Source: Methylobrevis pamukkalensis (lineage in GTDB: Bacteria > Pseudomonadota > Alphaproteobacteria > Rhizobiales > Pleomorphomonadaceae). Taken from it: DNA of 45,516 bases. Below are positions 1 through 8,622 of this stretch, piece by piece. The stretch is taken from NCBI RefSeq assembly GCF_001720135.1, contig NZ_MCRJ01000019.1, forward strand, positions 1 through 45,516. The letters are read 5' to 3'. Made by a program: the position numbers and the translations under genes. Position 1 is the stretch's first letter; every line of letters begins with the position of its first letter. The notes below the pieces were generated by a model. That model ran no database searches. It was not told where the DNA came from and worked only from the letters and a program-made list of their open reading frames with translations.

Positions 1-2277
1 CGATCTGGCGGAAGGCCTCGCGCTCGGGCCGCGACAGGACGCGGCCCGGCCGCTGCTGGTCGGCCGGCACGGGCCGGGCGATCATCGGCGATCGGATGAT
101 CTCGGCGCTTGGCCGATCCTGCGGCACCGCGAGCGACGCGGTCGCGGCGATCATCGCGGGCGGCGGCGGCGCGGGCGGCGGAGGAATGTCGATCACGGGC
201 AGGTCGATGTCGGGCATGTCGGTCTCCGGCGGCTCGACCTCGGGGTCGGGGAGGTCGTCGTCCGGGACGTCGGTGTCGGGGACATCGATGTCGGGCACGT
301 CGATCGGCGGAACGTCCACCTCGGGCGTGTCGACCTGCGGCGGCCCGATGTCCGGCAGGTCGGCCGGAGGCACGTCGATCTCGGGTTCGTCCACGTCCGG
401 CGCGCCCACATCCGGGACATCCACCGGGGGGACGTCGACGTCGGGCAGGTCGGCTGCCGGAGCGTCGGCCATCGGCGCGTTGCCGGCGGCAGCCACCGAC
501 CGGGCGGCCTCGAAGGGCATCGAGCCGAGCACGAAGTCGGCCGGGCTGGCACCGGCCGGGACCGCCTCGGCGTCAGGCCGTGCGGGCTCTGCGTCGGCCG
601 GTTCGGCCAGGGCGACCGCCGGCTCAGACCCGGCGTTGTCGGTCTTGGAACCCGCGACACCCTCGTCCAGGCTCGCGCCCGCGGCGACGACCTCGGTCGC
701 GGATAGGGGATCGGTCGTCTCGCCGGCGGGAGCCGGTTCAGCGACCTCGAGGATCTCCGCCTCGGCCTCGGGCAGGGCTGCGAGGGCGACGTCAGCCTCG
801 GCTTCGGGCAGGGCGGCGAGAGCGTCTTCCGGCGCGGCGGGCTCAGCCGCACCCGGGGCCTCACCCTCCGGCCCGCTCACGTCCGCCGCGACGATGTCGT
901 CGGTGGCAGGGTCCTGAGCCTCGGAGGCGGCAACGTCCGGCTCGGCGTCACGCGGACCGGCGTCATCCGCAGGTTCGAGGACGGCGGCGTCCGCGACGGG
1001 CTCGACGGGCATTGCATCGGTGCCGGACGACACCTCGGCCGCACGCGCGGAGGGCATGGCCTCGGGGGCGCGCTCATCCCCCTCGGCAGGCACCGGCCCC
1101 TCGACGGGTTCCGGCGTCGTGCGGACAAGCGGCTCGGCGGATTGGGGGGAATCGAGCCGGCAGACGCCGAAGCCGCGATAGCCGCGGAAGCTGCGGTCGC
1201 GGGCAAACACCGGCATGCCGGACAGGCCGACCGGCAGGCGCAGCGCGGCGTCCTGCACCGGCCAGAGCACCTCGGCGCCGGTGAAGGTGTCGCGCCGACG
1301 CAGGGCGTTGCCGACCCGCCCGGACGGATCGAGGTCGAGGCGTGCGGCGGCCGCGTCCCAGGTCTCGCCGGCCTGCGCCGCGGCCAGCGGGCCGACGGCG
1401 CCGGCAAGTTCCGGCGAGACGAAGCCGAACCGGGCGGTCTCGTCGAGCTCGAACAGGAAGCGGACGGGCAGGTCGCCGCCGGGGAAGACGAAGGTCGGCG
1501 GGGCGTCGGGCACGGTGGCCCCGGCCGCGTCGTCCACGGCGGGCGAGGCCTCCTCGACAGGAATCCGGGCGCGACATCTTCGGACGAAGGCCGGGAGGCA
1601 GCGTCTGTGTCGGCGTCGGACGCAGCCGTCACGACCTGATCGGGCGTCTCGATTTCGTCGGGCGTCTCGATCTCGTCGGGCGTCTCGATCTTGTCGGGCG
1701 TCTCGATCTCGTCAGGTGTCTCGGCCTCGTCGGGCGTCTCGACCTCGTCCGGGGTCTCGACCTCGGCGACAGCCGGCGTCGCCACGACCGGAGCGAAAAT
1801 GGCGGCGGGTTCCGACGCGGCAGAGGCGCCTGCCGCGTTCGCCGCGGCGGCTTCCTCGCCGGTCAGCGCATCAAGGTGGGCGCGAAGCTCGTCCGCAGTG
1901 CCGGGAAGCGGCGCGGCGTCGAGGAGGCGAACCAGCAGCGACTTGCCGCCGCCGGTCTTCAGCAGGGTGATCTGGCAGGTGGACGGCAGGGCGCGGGCAT
2001 TGGTCCGCAGGCGGAGCCGCTCGAGCCGCGGCCGGCCCGGCGCCAGCGTGCCGGCCAGCTGCGGCGCCCGTGCGGCGAGCGGCGAGGTGGCCGGCAGGTC
2101 CCGCGACAGGAGGTCTTCCAGCGAGCCCGCGCCGAGAAAGGCGAAGCCGGCGGCATTGGCCCACAGCACGCGGCGGCCGGTGCGATCGACCGCGAAGGCG
2201 GGCAGGGAATCGCCGCGGAAGGCTGCGACCGCCGGATCGGCGTCGTGCATCCTGAAGGCGTCCGCAAATTCGGCCAT
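1..2277 (-). CDS. PAS-domain protein, probable cell-cycle-type sensor histidine kinase; 3' end outside window, internal frameshift
   Basis: The start at 2277 (MAEFADAF) is chosen because conservation begins there and a GGAG lies upstream. Residues 1-110 look like a PAS domain (LPAFAVDRTGRRVLWANAAG). A low-complexity linker with ETPDEI repeats follows, then a second PAS-like part (RFLFELDETARFGFVSPEL), then a long acidic/Pro linker. The last residues before the window edge (LSRPEREAFRQI) resemble the stretch before the PAS and kinase core of PdhS/PleC/DivJ-type kinases of Hyphomicrobiales. The catalytic domain lies beyond base 1, so 'kinase' is inferred. Reading frame changes near 1555-1575: one missing base separates the N-terminal frame (to 'SSEDVAPG') from the downstream frame ('PVEEASPAVDDAAG'). 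A CtrA-type box sits 171 bp upstream, which fits a cell-cycle role. Confidence 0.6.
181..455 (-). repeat. Degenerate PD[VIL]D-repeat linker
   Basis: On the minus strand this stretch encodes about 90 residues built almost only from Pro, Asp, Val, Ile and Glu in a roughly 4-6 residue period (PDVDVPPVDVPDVG and variants), ending in a poly-Pro run (IDIPPPPAPPPP). It separates the second PAS-like part from the conserved region at the window edge. Such linkers are usually extended and highly charged. The same DNA read on the plus strand gives a Ser/Gly-rich open frame that is only a shadow. Confidence 0.8.
1639..1764 (-). repeat. Seven 18-bp tandem repeats coding (ETPDEI)n
   Basis: Seven consecutive 18-bp units encode VETPDE, VETPDE, AETPDE, IETPDK, IETPDE, IETPDE, IETPDQ on the minus strand. 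They form an acidic, presumably unstructured linker between the two PAS-like parts of the gene at 1-2277. Units differ mostly at one codon (Val/Ala/Ile), so the array is recent enough to vary in copy number between strains. Confidence 0.9.
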
Positions 2278-2752
2278 GGCGCAAGGATCTCCGGCGATGG
2301 TCGCCCGGCTGTCGCCGGCCTGGCGACAGGTGCGGCGGACGGATTGCTCGAAGGGGTGGCGGGCGGAGCCGGAGGCAGGCCTCCATCTCCCGCGCCGTTC
2401 CGCGGCGGGGCGTTCCCGTGCCGCCGGACGGCTGCGCCAACCCATGCTTAACAGCTCGTTAATATCGCGGATCGGCGCCTGCTGCCAGCATGGAGGGCCG
2501 TGGGAGCCGGTCCATCTGGCGCCAGAGTTAACGGCCGCAGGGCGCCGCGGCGCAGGCGGTGGAAAGCGGGGGCTAGGTAGGGTGCCGCATTGCACCGGTC
2601 AGGCGGCCATGGTCAAATACGCCCGAAGGCGACCGCCCGGCCGGACGCGGCCACGTGCCTGGCCCGGCATGGCCGACATGCGCCGGGCCCCGCATGTGCC
2701 GGGCCCACATGCGCCGGCACGACCCGGGCGCATCCGAAGCGGAGAAGCGACC
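2278..2752. other. Intergenic region between divergent PAS-kinase and phasin genes
   Basis: No convincing gene is seen. It holds the perfect CtrA-type box at 2448-2462, a GTTAAC at 2527-2532, and three imperfect 15-16 bp units starting CATGYGCCGG at 2677-2717. The latter also form a small hairpin (GCATGTG at 2692-2698 with CACATGC at 2706-2712) just before the phasin ribosome binding site (GGAGAAG, 2741-2747). Confidence 0.6.
2448..2462. promoter_or_regulatory. Perfect CtrA-type box TTAA-N7-TTAA
   Basis: TTAA (2448-2451), seven bases CAGCTCG, TTAA (2459-2462). This matches the full consensus for the alphaproteobacterial cell-cycle regulator CtrA. AT-rich tetranucleotides are rare in this GC-rich sequence. 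It lies 171 bp upstream of the start at 2277 and about 290 bp upstream of the phasin on the other strand. Confidence 0.65.
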
Positions 2753-3148
2753 ATGGTGAAGAAGCCCGCCGCCGGCCCGAAGGCCGAGGAATACACCGAC
2801 CAGATGAAGGCCGCGACCGAGCAGGGTCTCGCGAATGCCCGAAAGGCCTTCGACGAGATGATGGGTGTCGCCCAGAAGTCGATCGAGGGACTGGAGACCA
2901 GCACGTCGACCCTGCAGGGCCACATGCGGGACGTCAGCCGCGGCTCGCTCGACTTTGCCGAGGAGACCGTGGAGGCCTCCTTCTCGATGATCGAGGCGAT
3001 GATGCGCGCCGGCAGTCCGCAGGAACTGGTCGAGATCCAGCAGAAGTTCATGCAGGGCCAGATGGAACGCCTCGGCACCCGGGCGCGCAGCCTCGGCGAG
3101 AACACGATGAAGGCCGCGCAGGATCTGACCCGCCCCTTCGAGAGCTGA
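2753..3148 (+). CDS. Phasin family protein (first copy)
   Basis: A 131-residue, almost wholly helical, Gln/Glu/Met-rich protein. The phasin_2-like core covers about residues 12-120 (YTDQMKAATEQGLANARKAF ... SFSMIEAMMRAGSPQELVEI) and ends in LTRPFES. Phasins coat polyhydroxyalkanoate granules and control their size and number, so the protein should sit on the granule surface in the cytoplasm. ATG at 2753 follows GGAGAAG with good spacing. No signal peptide or membrane segment is seen. A second phasin follows 248 bp downstream with its own promoter and operators, so the two are probably separate transcription units. The family call is secure; granule binding itself is not shown by sequence. Confidence 0.85.
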   Translation: MVKKPAAGPKAEEYTDQMKAATEQGLANARKAFDEMMGVAQKSIEGLETSTSTLQGHMRDVSRGSLDFAEETVEASFSMIEAMMRAGSPQELVEIQQKFMQGQMERLGTRARSLGENTMKAAQDLTRPFES

Positions 3149-3194
3149 GTCCCGGCCGGCGGACATCGGGCAGGGCGGGGTCGGTCATAAATTT

Positions 3195-3243
3195 GTTGCA
3201 CTGCAACATTGATGTTGCAATGCAACATAAACTGGCTTATATA
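3195..3243 (+). promoter_or_regulatory. Phasin promoter with two overlapping PhaR-type operators
   Basis: Two copies of GTTGCANTGCAAC lie at 3195-3207 and 3214-3226, centres 19 bp apart, each an exact inverted repeat (TTGC-N3-GCAA). A promoter can be drawn as TTGCAA (3215-3220), 17 bp spacer, TATATA (3238-3243), so the second palindrome covers the -35. TGC...GCA palindromes of this kind are the known targets of PhaR, the repressor of phasin synthesis in Paracoccus and relatives. The regulator gene is not in the window. Confidence 0.75.
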
Positions 3244-3396
3244 CGCCTTGCGACGATGGCACGGCGAGCCCATCGCGCGGCAAGGGCGGCGCCCGGCGCT
3301 GCCCCCGGCGAGGGAGCTGTGCAGCGCATCCTTCGCGACCACGGCGGTGCGTGCCTTCCGGCCGCGCTGCCGGCCCGCTGGCCGAAGGAGACACCG

Positions 3397-3917
3397 ATGA
3401 ACGAAGCCGAAAAGATCATGGCAGCGACGCCGGCGCCGGCGCCGGCTCCCAAGTCCAAGCCGGCGGCCAAGCCTGCCGCCAAGCCCACCGAAACATTCGA
3501 GGCCTTTTCCATGCCCAATATCGAGATGCCCGAAGCTTTCCGCGACATGGCGGAAAAGTCCGTGAAGCAGGCCAAGGATGGCTACGAGAAGATGCGCACC
3601 GCCGCCGAAGAGGCGACGGACATGATGGAAGACCAGTTCGAGACGACCCGCACCGGTCTCGTCGCGATCAACGTCAAGGCCATCTCCGCCGCCAAGGCGA
3701 CCGCCGACGCCACCTTCAAGTTCGCGACCGACGTGATGAGTGCCAAGTCGATTTCCGACGTGATCGCCATGCAGTCGGCCTTTGCCCGCGAGCAGTTCGA
3801 GATCGCCTCGGCCAATGCCAAGGAAATCCAGGAGCTCGTCGCAAAGTTCGCGAGCGAAGTCAGCGAGCCGGCCAAGGCGCCTATGAAAAGGCCCTGAAGG
3901 ACGTCAAGATCGGCTGA
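3397..3917 (+). CDS. Phasin family protein (second copy), frameshift near C-terminus
   Basis: Ala/Pro/Lys-rich N-terminus (PAPAPAPKSKPAAKP, about residues 11-30), then a classic phasin core from about residue 40 (MPEAFRDMAEKSVKQAKDGYEKM ... AFAREQFEIASANAKEIQEL). As read, the protein stops early after EPAKAPMKRP at 3897. One base restored near 3881 gives the normal family ending AAYEKALKDVKIG with a stop at 3915-3917, so I take 3917 as the end (about 173 residues) and the break as a one-base deletion, probably a sequencing error. The ATG at 3397 follows GAAGGAG. The upstream TTGC-N3-GCAA boxes point to repression by PhaR when no polymer is present. Confidence 0.85.
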
Positions 3918-3962
3918 CTGCCGGCCTGACCCTGCCTTCGGTCTGCAGCCGTGGCGCGACCT

Positions 3963-3980
3963 GAAAGGGCCGCGCCTTTC
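3963..3980 (+). terminator. Hairpin after second phasin
   Basis: GAAAGG (3963-3968) pairs with CCTTTC (3975-3980) around a 6-base loop, 45 bp after the corrected phasin stop. The T-run after the stem is poor, so this is only a plausible intrinsic terminator. Confidence 0.4.
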
Positions 3981-4154
3981 TGCATCCCGCGGCGGTTGCC
4001 TGCCGGGGATCGGGCGTCGCGGGACGGCCTATCGACCTGTCCGCGCACGGGCATTTTGCCGGCGGCGGACCACCCCGGCGATTTTCTTGGCAGGCCCCGC
4101 GTCATCGGGCTTGCAATGCAGGCGGCTTGCCACTAGCTTCCGCCACGATTTCAC

Positions 4155-4231
4155 GCAGCTGTAGCTCAGTTGGTTAGAGCGTCGGATTGTGGCTCCGAAG
4201 GTCCCCGGTTCGAGCCCGGGCAGCTGTACCA
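4155..4231 (+). tRNA. tRNA-His (anticodon GTG)
   Basis: Full cloverleaf: acceptor GCAGCTG pairs with CAGCTGT (one G:U at the top), D-arm GCTC/GAGC, anticodon stem TCGGA/TCCGA with loop TTGTGGC (anticodon GTG), T-arm CCCGG-TTCGAGC-CCGGG, encoded CCA. The base before G1 is C and the discriminator is A73. The gene thus lacks the G-1:C73 pair normal for bacterial tRNA-His, as is known for a large group of alphaproteobacteria that changed their HisRS identity rules. Confidence 0.95.
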
Positions 4232-4544
4232 TTCTTCTCAACGACCTGGCGGTAGTGGTGGCGGTGCCGTGGGCGCCGCTCGTCTTCATTATACCGCCTT
4301 CATACCAACTGCCCTTTGATACTCTGTACCCACGAGCTCCATGCCGGCCCCATCGACGAACGGCAGCCGGAGCCCGTGAAACCTACGGTTCGGCACACCG
4401 CTGCCGCATGAGCCCAGTCCGTGCGAGAAATAGCTCGCGGCCCTCGGTTGGTGCTTGCTGCCGTCCAGATGCCAGTTACCGTCGCCACTTGACGGCTTAC
4501 CCACAGGTACCGGGCGGCAGGATCCCTGGTATGCGGCGTCGGCG
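4232..4544. other. Region between tRNA-His and STAND1, no recognised gene
   Basis: No gene is supported. A 71-codon open frame on the minus strand (4289-4504) shows no family resemblance. I looked for an integrase, an insertion-sequence end or a repeat of the tRNA 3' end, which would mark integration at the tRNA, and saw none. Confidence 0.4.
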
Positions 4545-7406
4545 CTACGGCCGGCCCGCTTGCCGGCGGGGTGCTGCCAGCATTCCGAGGGGATCGAAAG
4601 CGTCGAGCAGCGCCTGTGCCACCGATGGCTCTTCGGTCCGGTGTCCCTCCGGCAGACGGCCCAGTACGTCCCTTAGGACGGCTGCGGCGTCCTTCTCTAT
4701 TTCGTGCGTCCTCGAAAGGCGGACGAGGCTGACGGCACATCGAAGCTCCCACGCGATCGCCTGCTGGCGCCGCGCGAGCTCGAGCGCATGCCGGATCGCA
4801 GCTTCGCCGGCCTTTAGATCGCCGGCTCGGATGAGGCGCTCGCCGCGAATGCGGTGGAGTTCCGGACTACACCAGGTCCCGTCTTCGAACCGGGCCGGCG
4901 GCTCGGCCGCATCTCCGACAAAGGTTGCCAACATCTGGCTCGCGAGTTCTCCGTTCGGCTTGTGGTTGCTCGTCCGACCGTCCCGCAGCGCCAGCACGTG
5001 GTCGAACAGGTGCGCCCAGTCAAGCCATTGGCCGAGGGCGAACCGAGTCGTCTGTTCCCGCAGTTCTGCCACGAGGGGTTTGGCTGCCTCGAAATCACCG
5101 CGCCAGAGGAGGATCGGTACGGCCGCAAGAGACAAGATCTGCGCTCCGGCGAGGGCATCCACGTCCTGTGCGATCGCCAGCGCCTCATCGGCAACGGCCT
5201 TGGCCCGATCCGCATATCCGGTGATCCACAACGCCCGAGCGAGAACGACGCGCATCGAGATTCGCCGGTCGGAGTGGACGAAACCGTAGTTGAGCGGGAT
5301 CTGCGCCACCGGGAAGCGGAGCACGTCGGTGGCGATGGCAATCGCGTCGTCCTGCCGCCCGACGAAGTGCATCGCCTGGGCACGGACGCGGTTGGCGGCG
5401 AGCAGGGCGAAGTCGTCGCCGATCCGCGCCCCGAGCGCATGTGCCGTCTCGGCCTGCGACAGGGCGAGCGCATAATTGCCCTTCGAGAGGTTGAACACCG
5501 ACAGGACGATCAGCGGCTCGATCCGGGCGCGGTCGGTTCCGATCCTCTCGGCGAGCTCCATCGCCCGGTCGATGTGGGGTTGGTAGTCCATTGATTGATT
5601 GTAGAGCAGCGACGCACACGAGACCTGAAGCCGCATCTCCTCGACGGGGAGAGCGGGGGCGAGGCCTTCCGCCTTGGCGATGGCGGCGATCACCAGTTCC
5701 CGAAGCTCGGCCACCAGCCCCCTCAGCAGCATGACGGGAACGGCGAGCCTCGTCAGCATCACGCCGGGGACCGGATCGCCGGCACCCGAGAAGGACCAGC
5801 CGACGGCCGCCCGCACATCGTCGACCACCGGGCCGTAGCGGTCGAGCCACCGGCGGCGGTCGATGACAATCCAGTCCTGCTCGGCCTGGTTCAGGAGCCC
5901 GCAGAGATAGTCGGCGTGGAGGCGCCGCACCCGCGCCGCCTCGCCGGCTTCCTCGAGCTTCTCTGCCGCATAGAGCCGCGTGCTGTCCAGGAGCCGGAAC
6001 AGGGTCGCACCCTCCCGTCGTTCGGACATCAGCAACGACCGGCGGAGAAGGTTGGCCACGCAGTCCACGACGACCGACGGCGCGAGCCGATCGTCTCCGG
6101 CGACCTGGCAGGCGGCGTCGAGCGTGAATGCGGCGGCGAAGACCGATAGTCGGCGCAGGACGAGGCGATCGAGATCGGACAGGTTGTCGAAGCTCCAATC
6201 CAACATGCTGCGCAGCGTCTGGTGGCGCGGGACACCGTTGCGGCGCCCCGCCAGCAAAATGCTGAACCGGTCGTCAAGGCGCTGCGCGAGCTCCGCGACG
6301 CCAAGCACGCTGACCCGTGCAGCGGCGATCTCGATGGCAAGCGGCAGGCCGTCGAGCCGCCGGCAGATCTCGACGATGAACGGCACGTCCTCGTCGCCCA
6401 TGAACAAAGTGTCGTCGCTCGCCTGTGCATGCTCCACGAACAGGCCGACCGCCGGCAGATGGAGGGCTTCGTCCAGCGTCCAGCCGGCGCTCTCTGCCGG
6501 CAGCTCGAACGGCATCAGGCGGAGCACCCGCTCTCCCTCGATTCGGAGCGGTTCGTGGCTGGTCGCCAGGATCCGGATGGCGGGAGCGCCCTTCAGGAGG
6601 CTCTCAGCGAGCTCGGCGGCGCAGTCGATGACATGTTCGCAGTTGTCGAAGACGAGCAGCGCCTCCATCTGGGCGAGCCGGCCGACCAGACTCTCCCGCG
6701 GCTGATGGGACTCCACGGCGACCTGGACCGCCGCGGCGACGGTGTAAGGCACCAGGTCGGCTTCGCGGACTGCCGAGAGATCGACGAAGAAAACGGGAGA
6801 GCCACCAGCCGCGGCGTGCCGATGCGCCGCGACGAGGGCGAGGGTCGTCTTGCCGATTCCGCCCGTCCCGGTGACCGTCACGATGCGCGACTCCTCCAGG
6901 AGGCGGTCGAGGGCGGCGATCTCGGCCTCCCGGCCGACGACCCGTGAGGGGAGCCGAGGCAGGGCAACGCTCGTCCGGTGACCGGTCGTCGGCAAGGCCG
7001 GTTGCAGGCCGGCCCGGTCCACCACCCGTTCGACGGGAGCGATGAACTGGTATCCGCGCCCGGCGACGTTGACGATGTAGGCCGGCGAGGCCGTGCTGTC
7101 GTCGAGGGCGCGACGCAGCGCGGTGATGTGGACGCGGAGGTTGCCCTCTTCGACGAATATGTCCGGCCAGGCGAGTGCCATGAGCTCGGCCTTCGACAGC
7201 AGTCTTCCGTGATGCTCGACCAGGGCTCCGAGGATCGCGATGGCGCGGCCGCCGAGGCGGATCGGCTCGCCGTCCCGGCTGAGTTCCTGGCGCACGAGCG
7301 AGAGGCGAAAGGGGCCGAACGCATAGGCGGCAGTGCCCCCGCCCGGGGTTGGTGCCCTCGCTGCAGGTTCGGATCGCAGATCCTTTTCAAAACCATGGGC
7401 TGTCAT
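4545..7406 (-). CDS. STAND1: winged-helix / NB-ARC-like ATPase / TPR transcriptional regulator
   Basis: 953 residues. Residues 27-126 are an OmpR/CadC-type winged helix (FGPFRLSLVRQELSRDG ... NLRVHITALRRALDD ... VAGRGYQFIAP). A STAND ATPase follows: P-loop GTGGIGKTT (about 180-188), Walker B LLVFDNCEH (250-258), sensor-like ATSHEPLRIEGE, and the GxP motif in RRLDGLPLAIEIAAAR. The C-terminal half is helical and TPR-like (LLYNQSMDYQPHIDRAMELAERIG). Family logic (MalT/AfsR-like): ligand or partner binds the C-terminal repeats, ATP-driven opening exposes the DNA-binding domain. Start at 7406 leaves a 26-residue tail before the winged helix. The gene lies 219 bp downstream of, and co-directional with, the AraC gene at 7626-8519. 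Its target genes are unknown. Confidence 0.85.
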   Translation of the reverse strand: MTAHGFEKDLRSEPAARAPTPGGGTAAYAFGPFRLSLVRQELSRDGEPIRLGGRAIAILGALVEHHGRLLSKAELMALAWPDIFVEEGNLRVHITALRRALDDSTASPAYIVNVAGRGYQFIAPVERVVDRAGLQPALPTTGHRTSVALPRLPSRVVGREAEIAALDRLLEESRIVTVTGTGGIGKTTLALVAAHRHAAAGGSPVFFVDLSAVREADLVPYTVAAAVQVAVESHQPRESLVGRLAQMEALLVFDNCEHVIDCAAELAESLLKGAPAIRILATSHEPLRIEGERVLRLMPFELPAESAGWTLDEALHLPAVGLFVEHAQASDDTLFMGDEDVPFIVEICRRLDGLPLAIEIAAARVSVLGVAELAQRLDDRFSILLAGRRNGVPRHQTLRSMLDWSFDNLSDLDRLVLRRLSVFAAAFTLDAACQVAGDDRLAPSVVVDCVANLLRRSLLMSERREGATLFRLLDSTRLYAAEKLEEAGEAARVRRLHADYLCGLLNQAEQDWIVIDRRRWLDRYGPVVDDVRAAVGWSFSGAGDPVPGVMLTRLAVPVMLLRGLVAELRELVIAAIAKAEGLAPALPVEEMRLQVSCASLLYNQSMDYQPHIDRAMELAERIGTDRARIEPLIVLSVFNLSKGNYALALSQAETAHALGARIGDDFALLAANRVRAQAMHFVGRQDDAIAIATDVLRFPVAQIPLNYGFVHSDRRISMRVVLARALWITGYADRAKAVADEALAIAQDVDALAGAQILSLAAVPILLWRGDFEAAKPLVAELREQTTRFALGQWLDWAHLFDHVLALRDGRTSNHKPNGELASQMLATFVGDAAEPPARFEDGTWCSPELHRIRGERLIRAGDLKAGEAAIRHALELARRQQAIAWELRCAVSLVRLSRTHEIEKDAAAVLRDVLGRLPEGHRTEEPSVAQALLDAFDPLGMLAAPRRQAGRP

Positions 7407-7625
7407 GGTCGCCCCATGCCGCCGGCACCACGTTTGCCGAACCTGCGGAACCGGGCAGCGACCGATCGCGCTGGATCGGCCGCGGCCACGCCTGTCAGAT
7501 CCAGCGGGACCACTGTTCCAGCCCGGTACCCGGACTCGAACGCCACTACTCTGACCGATGCCGGCAGTTCCGTCTTTCGCGAGACTGCGACGTCTAGCGC
7601 GATCCTGCGGCCCGGCCGTCGCCGC

Positions 7626-8519
7626 TCAGGTGATCTGTCGGCGATAGTCGCCGGGGGTACTCCCGGTGGCGCGCTTGAAGGCCGTGCCGAAGGCCGCCTG
7701 CGTGGAAAAGCCGGTTCGGTGAGCGACCGTCACGAGCGACACCTCCGGGTCCGCGAGCAGCTTGCGGGCGAGGTCGAATCGCTCGGCACTGACGAAGCCG
7801 TGCGGCGTGCGTCCCGTCACGCGCTTGAACATGCGGGCGAAGTGGAAGGGGCTGAGGCATGCGATCTCGGCAAGGTCGGAAATCGAGATGTCGCGTTCGA
7901 GGTTGTCGCGGATGTAGTCGATCGCCCGCTGGATGCGCTTCGGACAATCCACTTCGTTCGGGTTGTCGCCCGACGTGGGACGGTCAGACCCATAGGCCTG
8001 CACGACGCGGGCGGTGAGGGTCATGGCGGCCGTTTCCACCATCATGCGTCCGGCGGACGTCTCGCGCATCAGTTCGAACCGGATCGCCAGACCGATCTGA
8101 CGGATCAGCGGATCGCGGAGGTCCGCCAGATAGTGAACGTCATGGGCGCTGATCCGGGAGTCGCCGTAGAGGTCCGCAAGTGCCGCGAACCGGTCCGTCG
8201 GAAGATAGATGTGCAGGATTTCCTCGAGCGGCGCGGAGATGCTGATGTCGTCCTCGCCGACACCGACGGGGCAGAGCCAGATCGTGCCCTCCTCGACAGC
8301 CGTCCGCTGGCGGACGCCAGCGCCTTTGCGCGCCACGAAAGCGCCAGGGCTCCGGCGTGTCGCCAGCGTGATCTCCATCTGCGTCGGAACGATCGCCGGG
8401 AGCTCCCCGGCGGGATGGCTGCGCAACTCGGCGGCCACTCCCCGCCATCCGCGCGCGAAGGACGTCGCCACGAGTCCGGCTTTCGGGAATTTGCGAGAAC
8501 CGTGATGATAGAGATCCAT
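7626..8519 (-). CDS. AraC1: AraC-family transcriptional regulator
   Basis: 297 residues from ATG at 8519 (MDLYHHGSRKF); the open frame continues upstream but without conserved sequence. The N-terminal ~180 residues form a ligand-sensing region with the look of a cupin-type AraC sensor (EDDISISAPLEEILHIYLP). The C-terminal ~100 residues are a canonical double HTH: RIQRAIDYIRDNLERDISI...SDLAEIACLSPFHFARMFKRVTG...PHGFVSAERFDLARKLL...VTVAHRTGFSTQAAFGTAFKRATGSTPGDYRR. It probably controls STAND1 downstream and perhaps the divergent histidine kinase gene at 8623, with which it shares a 103-bp intergenic region containing the palindrome ATACGTCCGTAT. The inducer cannot be read from the sequence. Confidence 0.85.
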   Translation of the reverse strand: MDLYHHGSRKFPKAGLVATSFARGWRGVAAELRSHPAGELPAIVPTQMEITLATRRSPGAFVARKGAGVRQRTAVEEGTIWLCPVGVGEDDISISAPLEEILHIYLPTDRFAALADLYGDSRISAHDVHYLADLRDPLIRQIGLAIRFELMRETSAGRMMVETAAMTLTARVVQAYGSDRPTSGDNPNEVDCPKRIQRAIDYIRDNLERDISISDLAEIACLSPFHFARMFKRVTGRTPHGFVSAERFDLARKLLADPEVSLVTVAHRTGFSTQAAFGTAFKRATGSTPGDYRRQIT

Positions 8520-8556
8520 GGCACCAGTCTCGGCCGCCCCGCCGGGTTTGACCAGT

Positions 8557-8568
8557 ATACGTCCGTAT
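8557..8568. promoter_or_regulatory. Palindrome ATACG-TC-CGTAT in divergent promoter region
   Basis: A perfect 5-bp-arm palindrome with 2-bp centre, AT-rich against its surroundings, lies 38 bp upstream of the AraC1 start and 55 bp upstream of the histidine kinase start. It is a candidate operator for either gene. A GC-rich hairpin (GACGGCGGCG ... CGCCGCCGTT) follows before the kinase start. Confidence 0.4.
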
Positions 8569-8622
8569 CGGCGACGGCGGCGAGCGCCGCCGTTAAGGTC
8601 CTGTCGCCCGGGAGACGATGGC

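Noticed and set aside
96..917. Plus-strand Ser/Gly/Thr-rich open frame of 273 codons opposite the PAS protein
   Set aside because: It is the antisense of the Pro/Asp linker; no ribosome binding site and composition is set by the repeats on the other strand.
4155..4544. Mobile element integrated at tRNA-His
   Set aside because: No integrase, no duplicated tRNA 3' end and no insertion-sequence ends seen near it.
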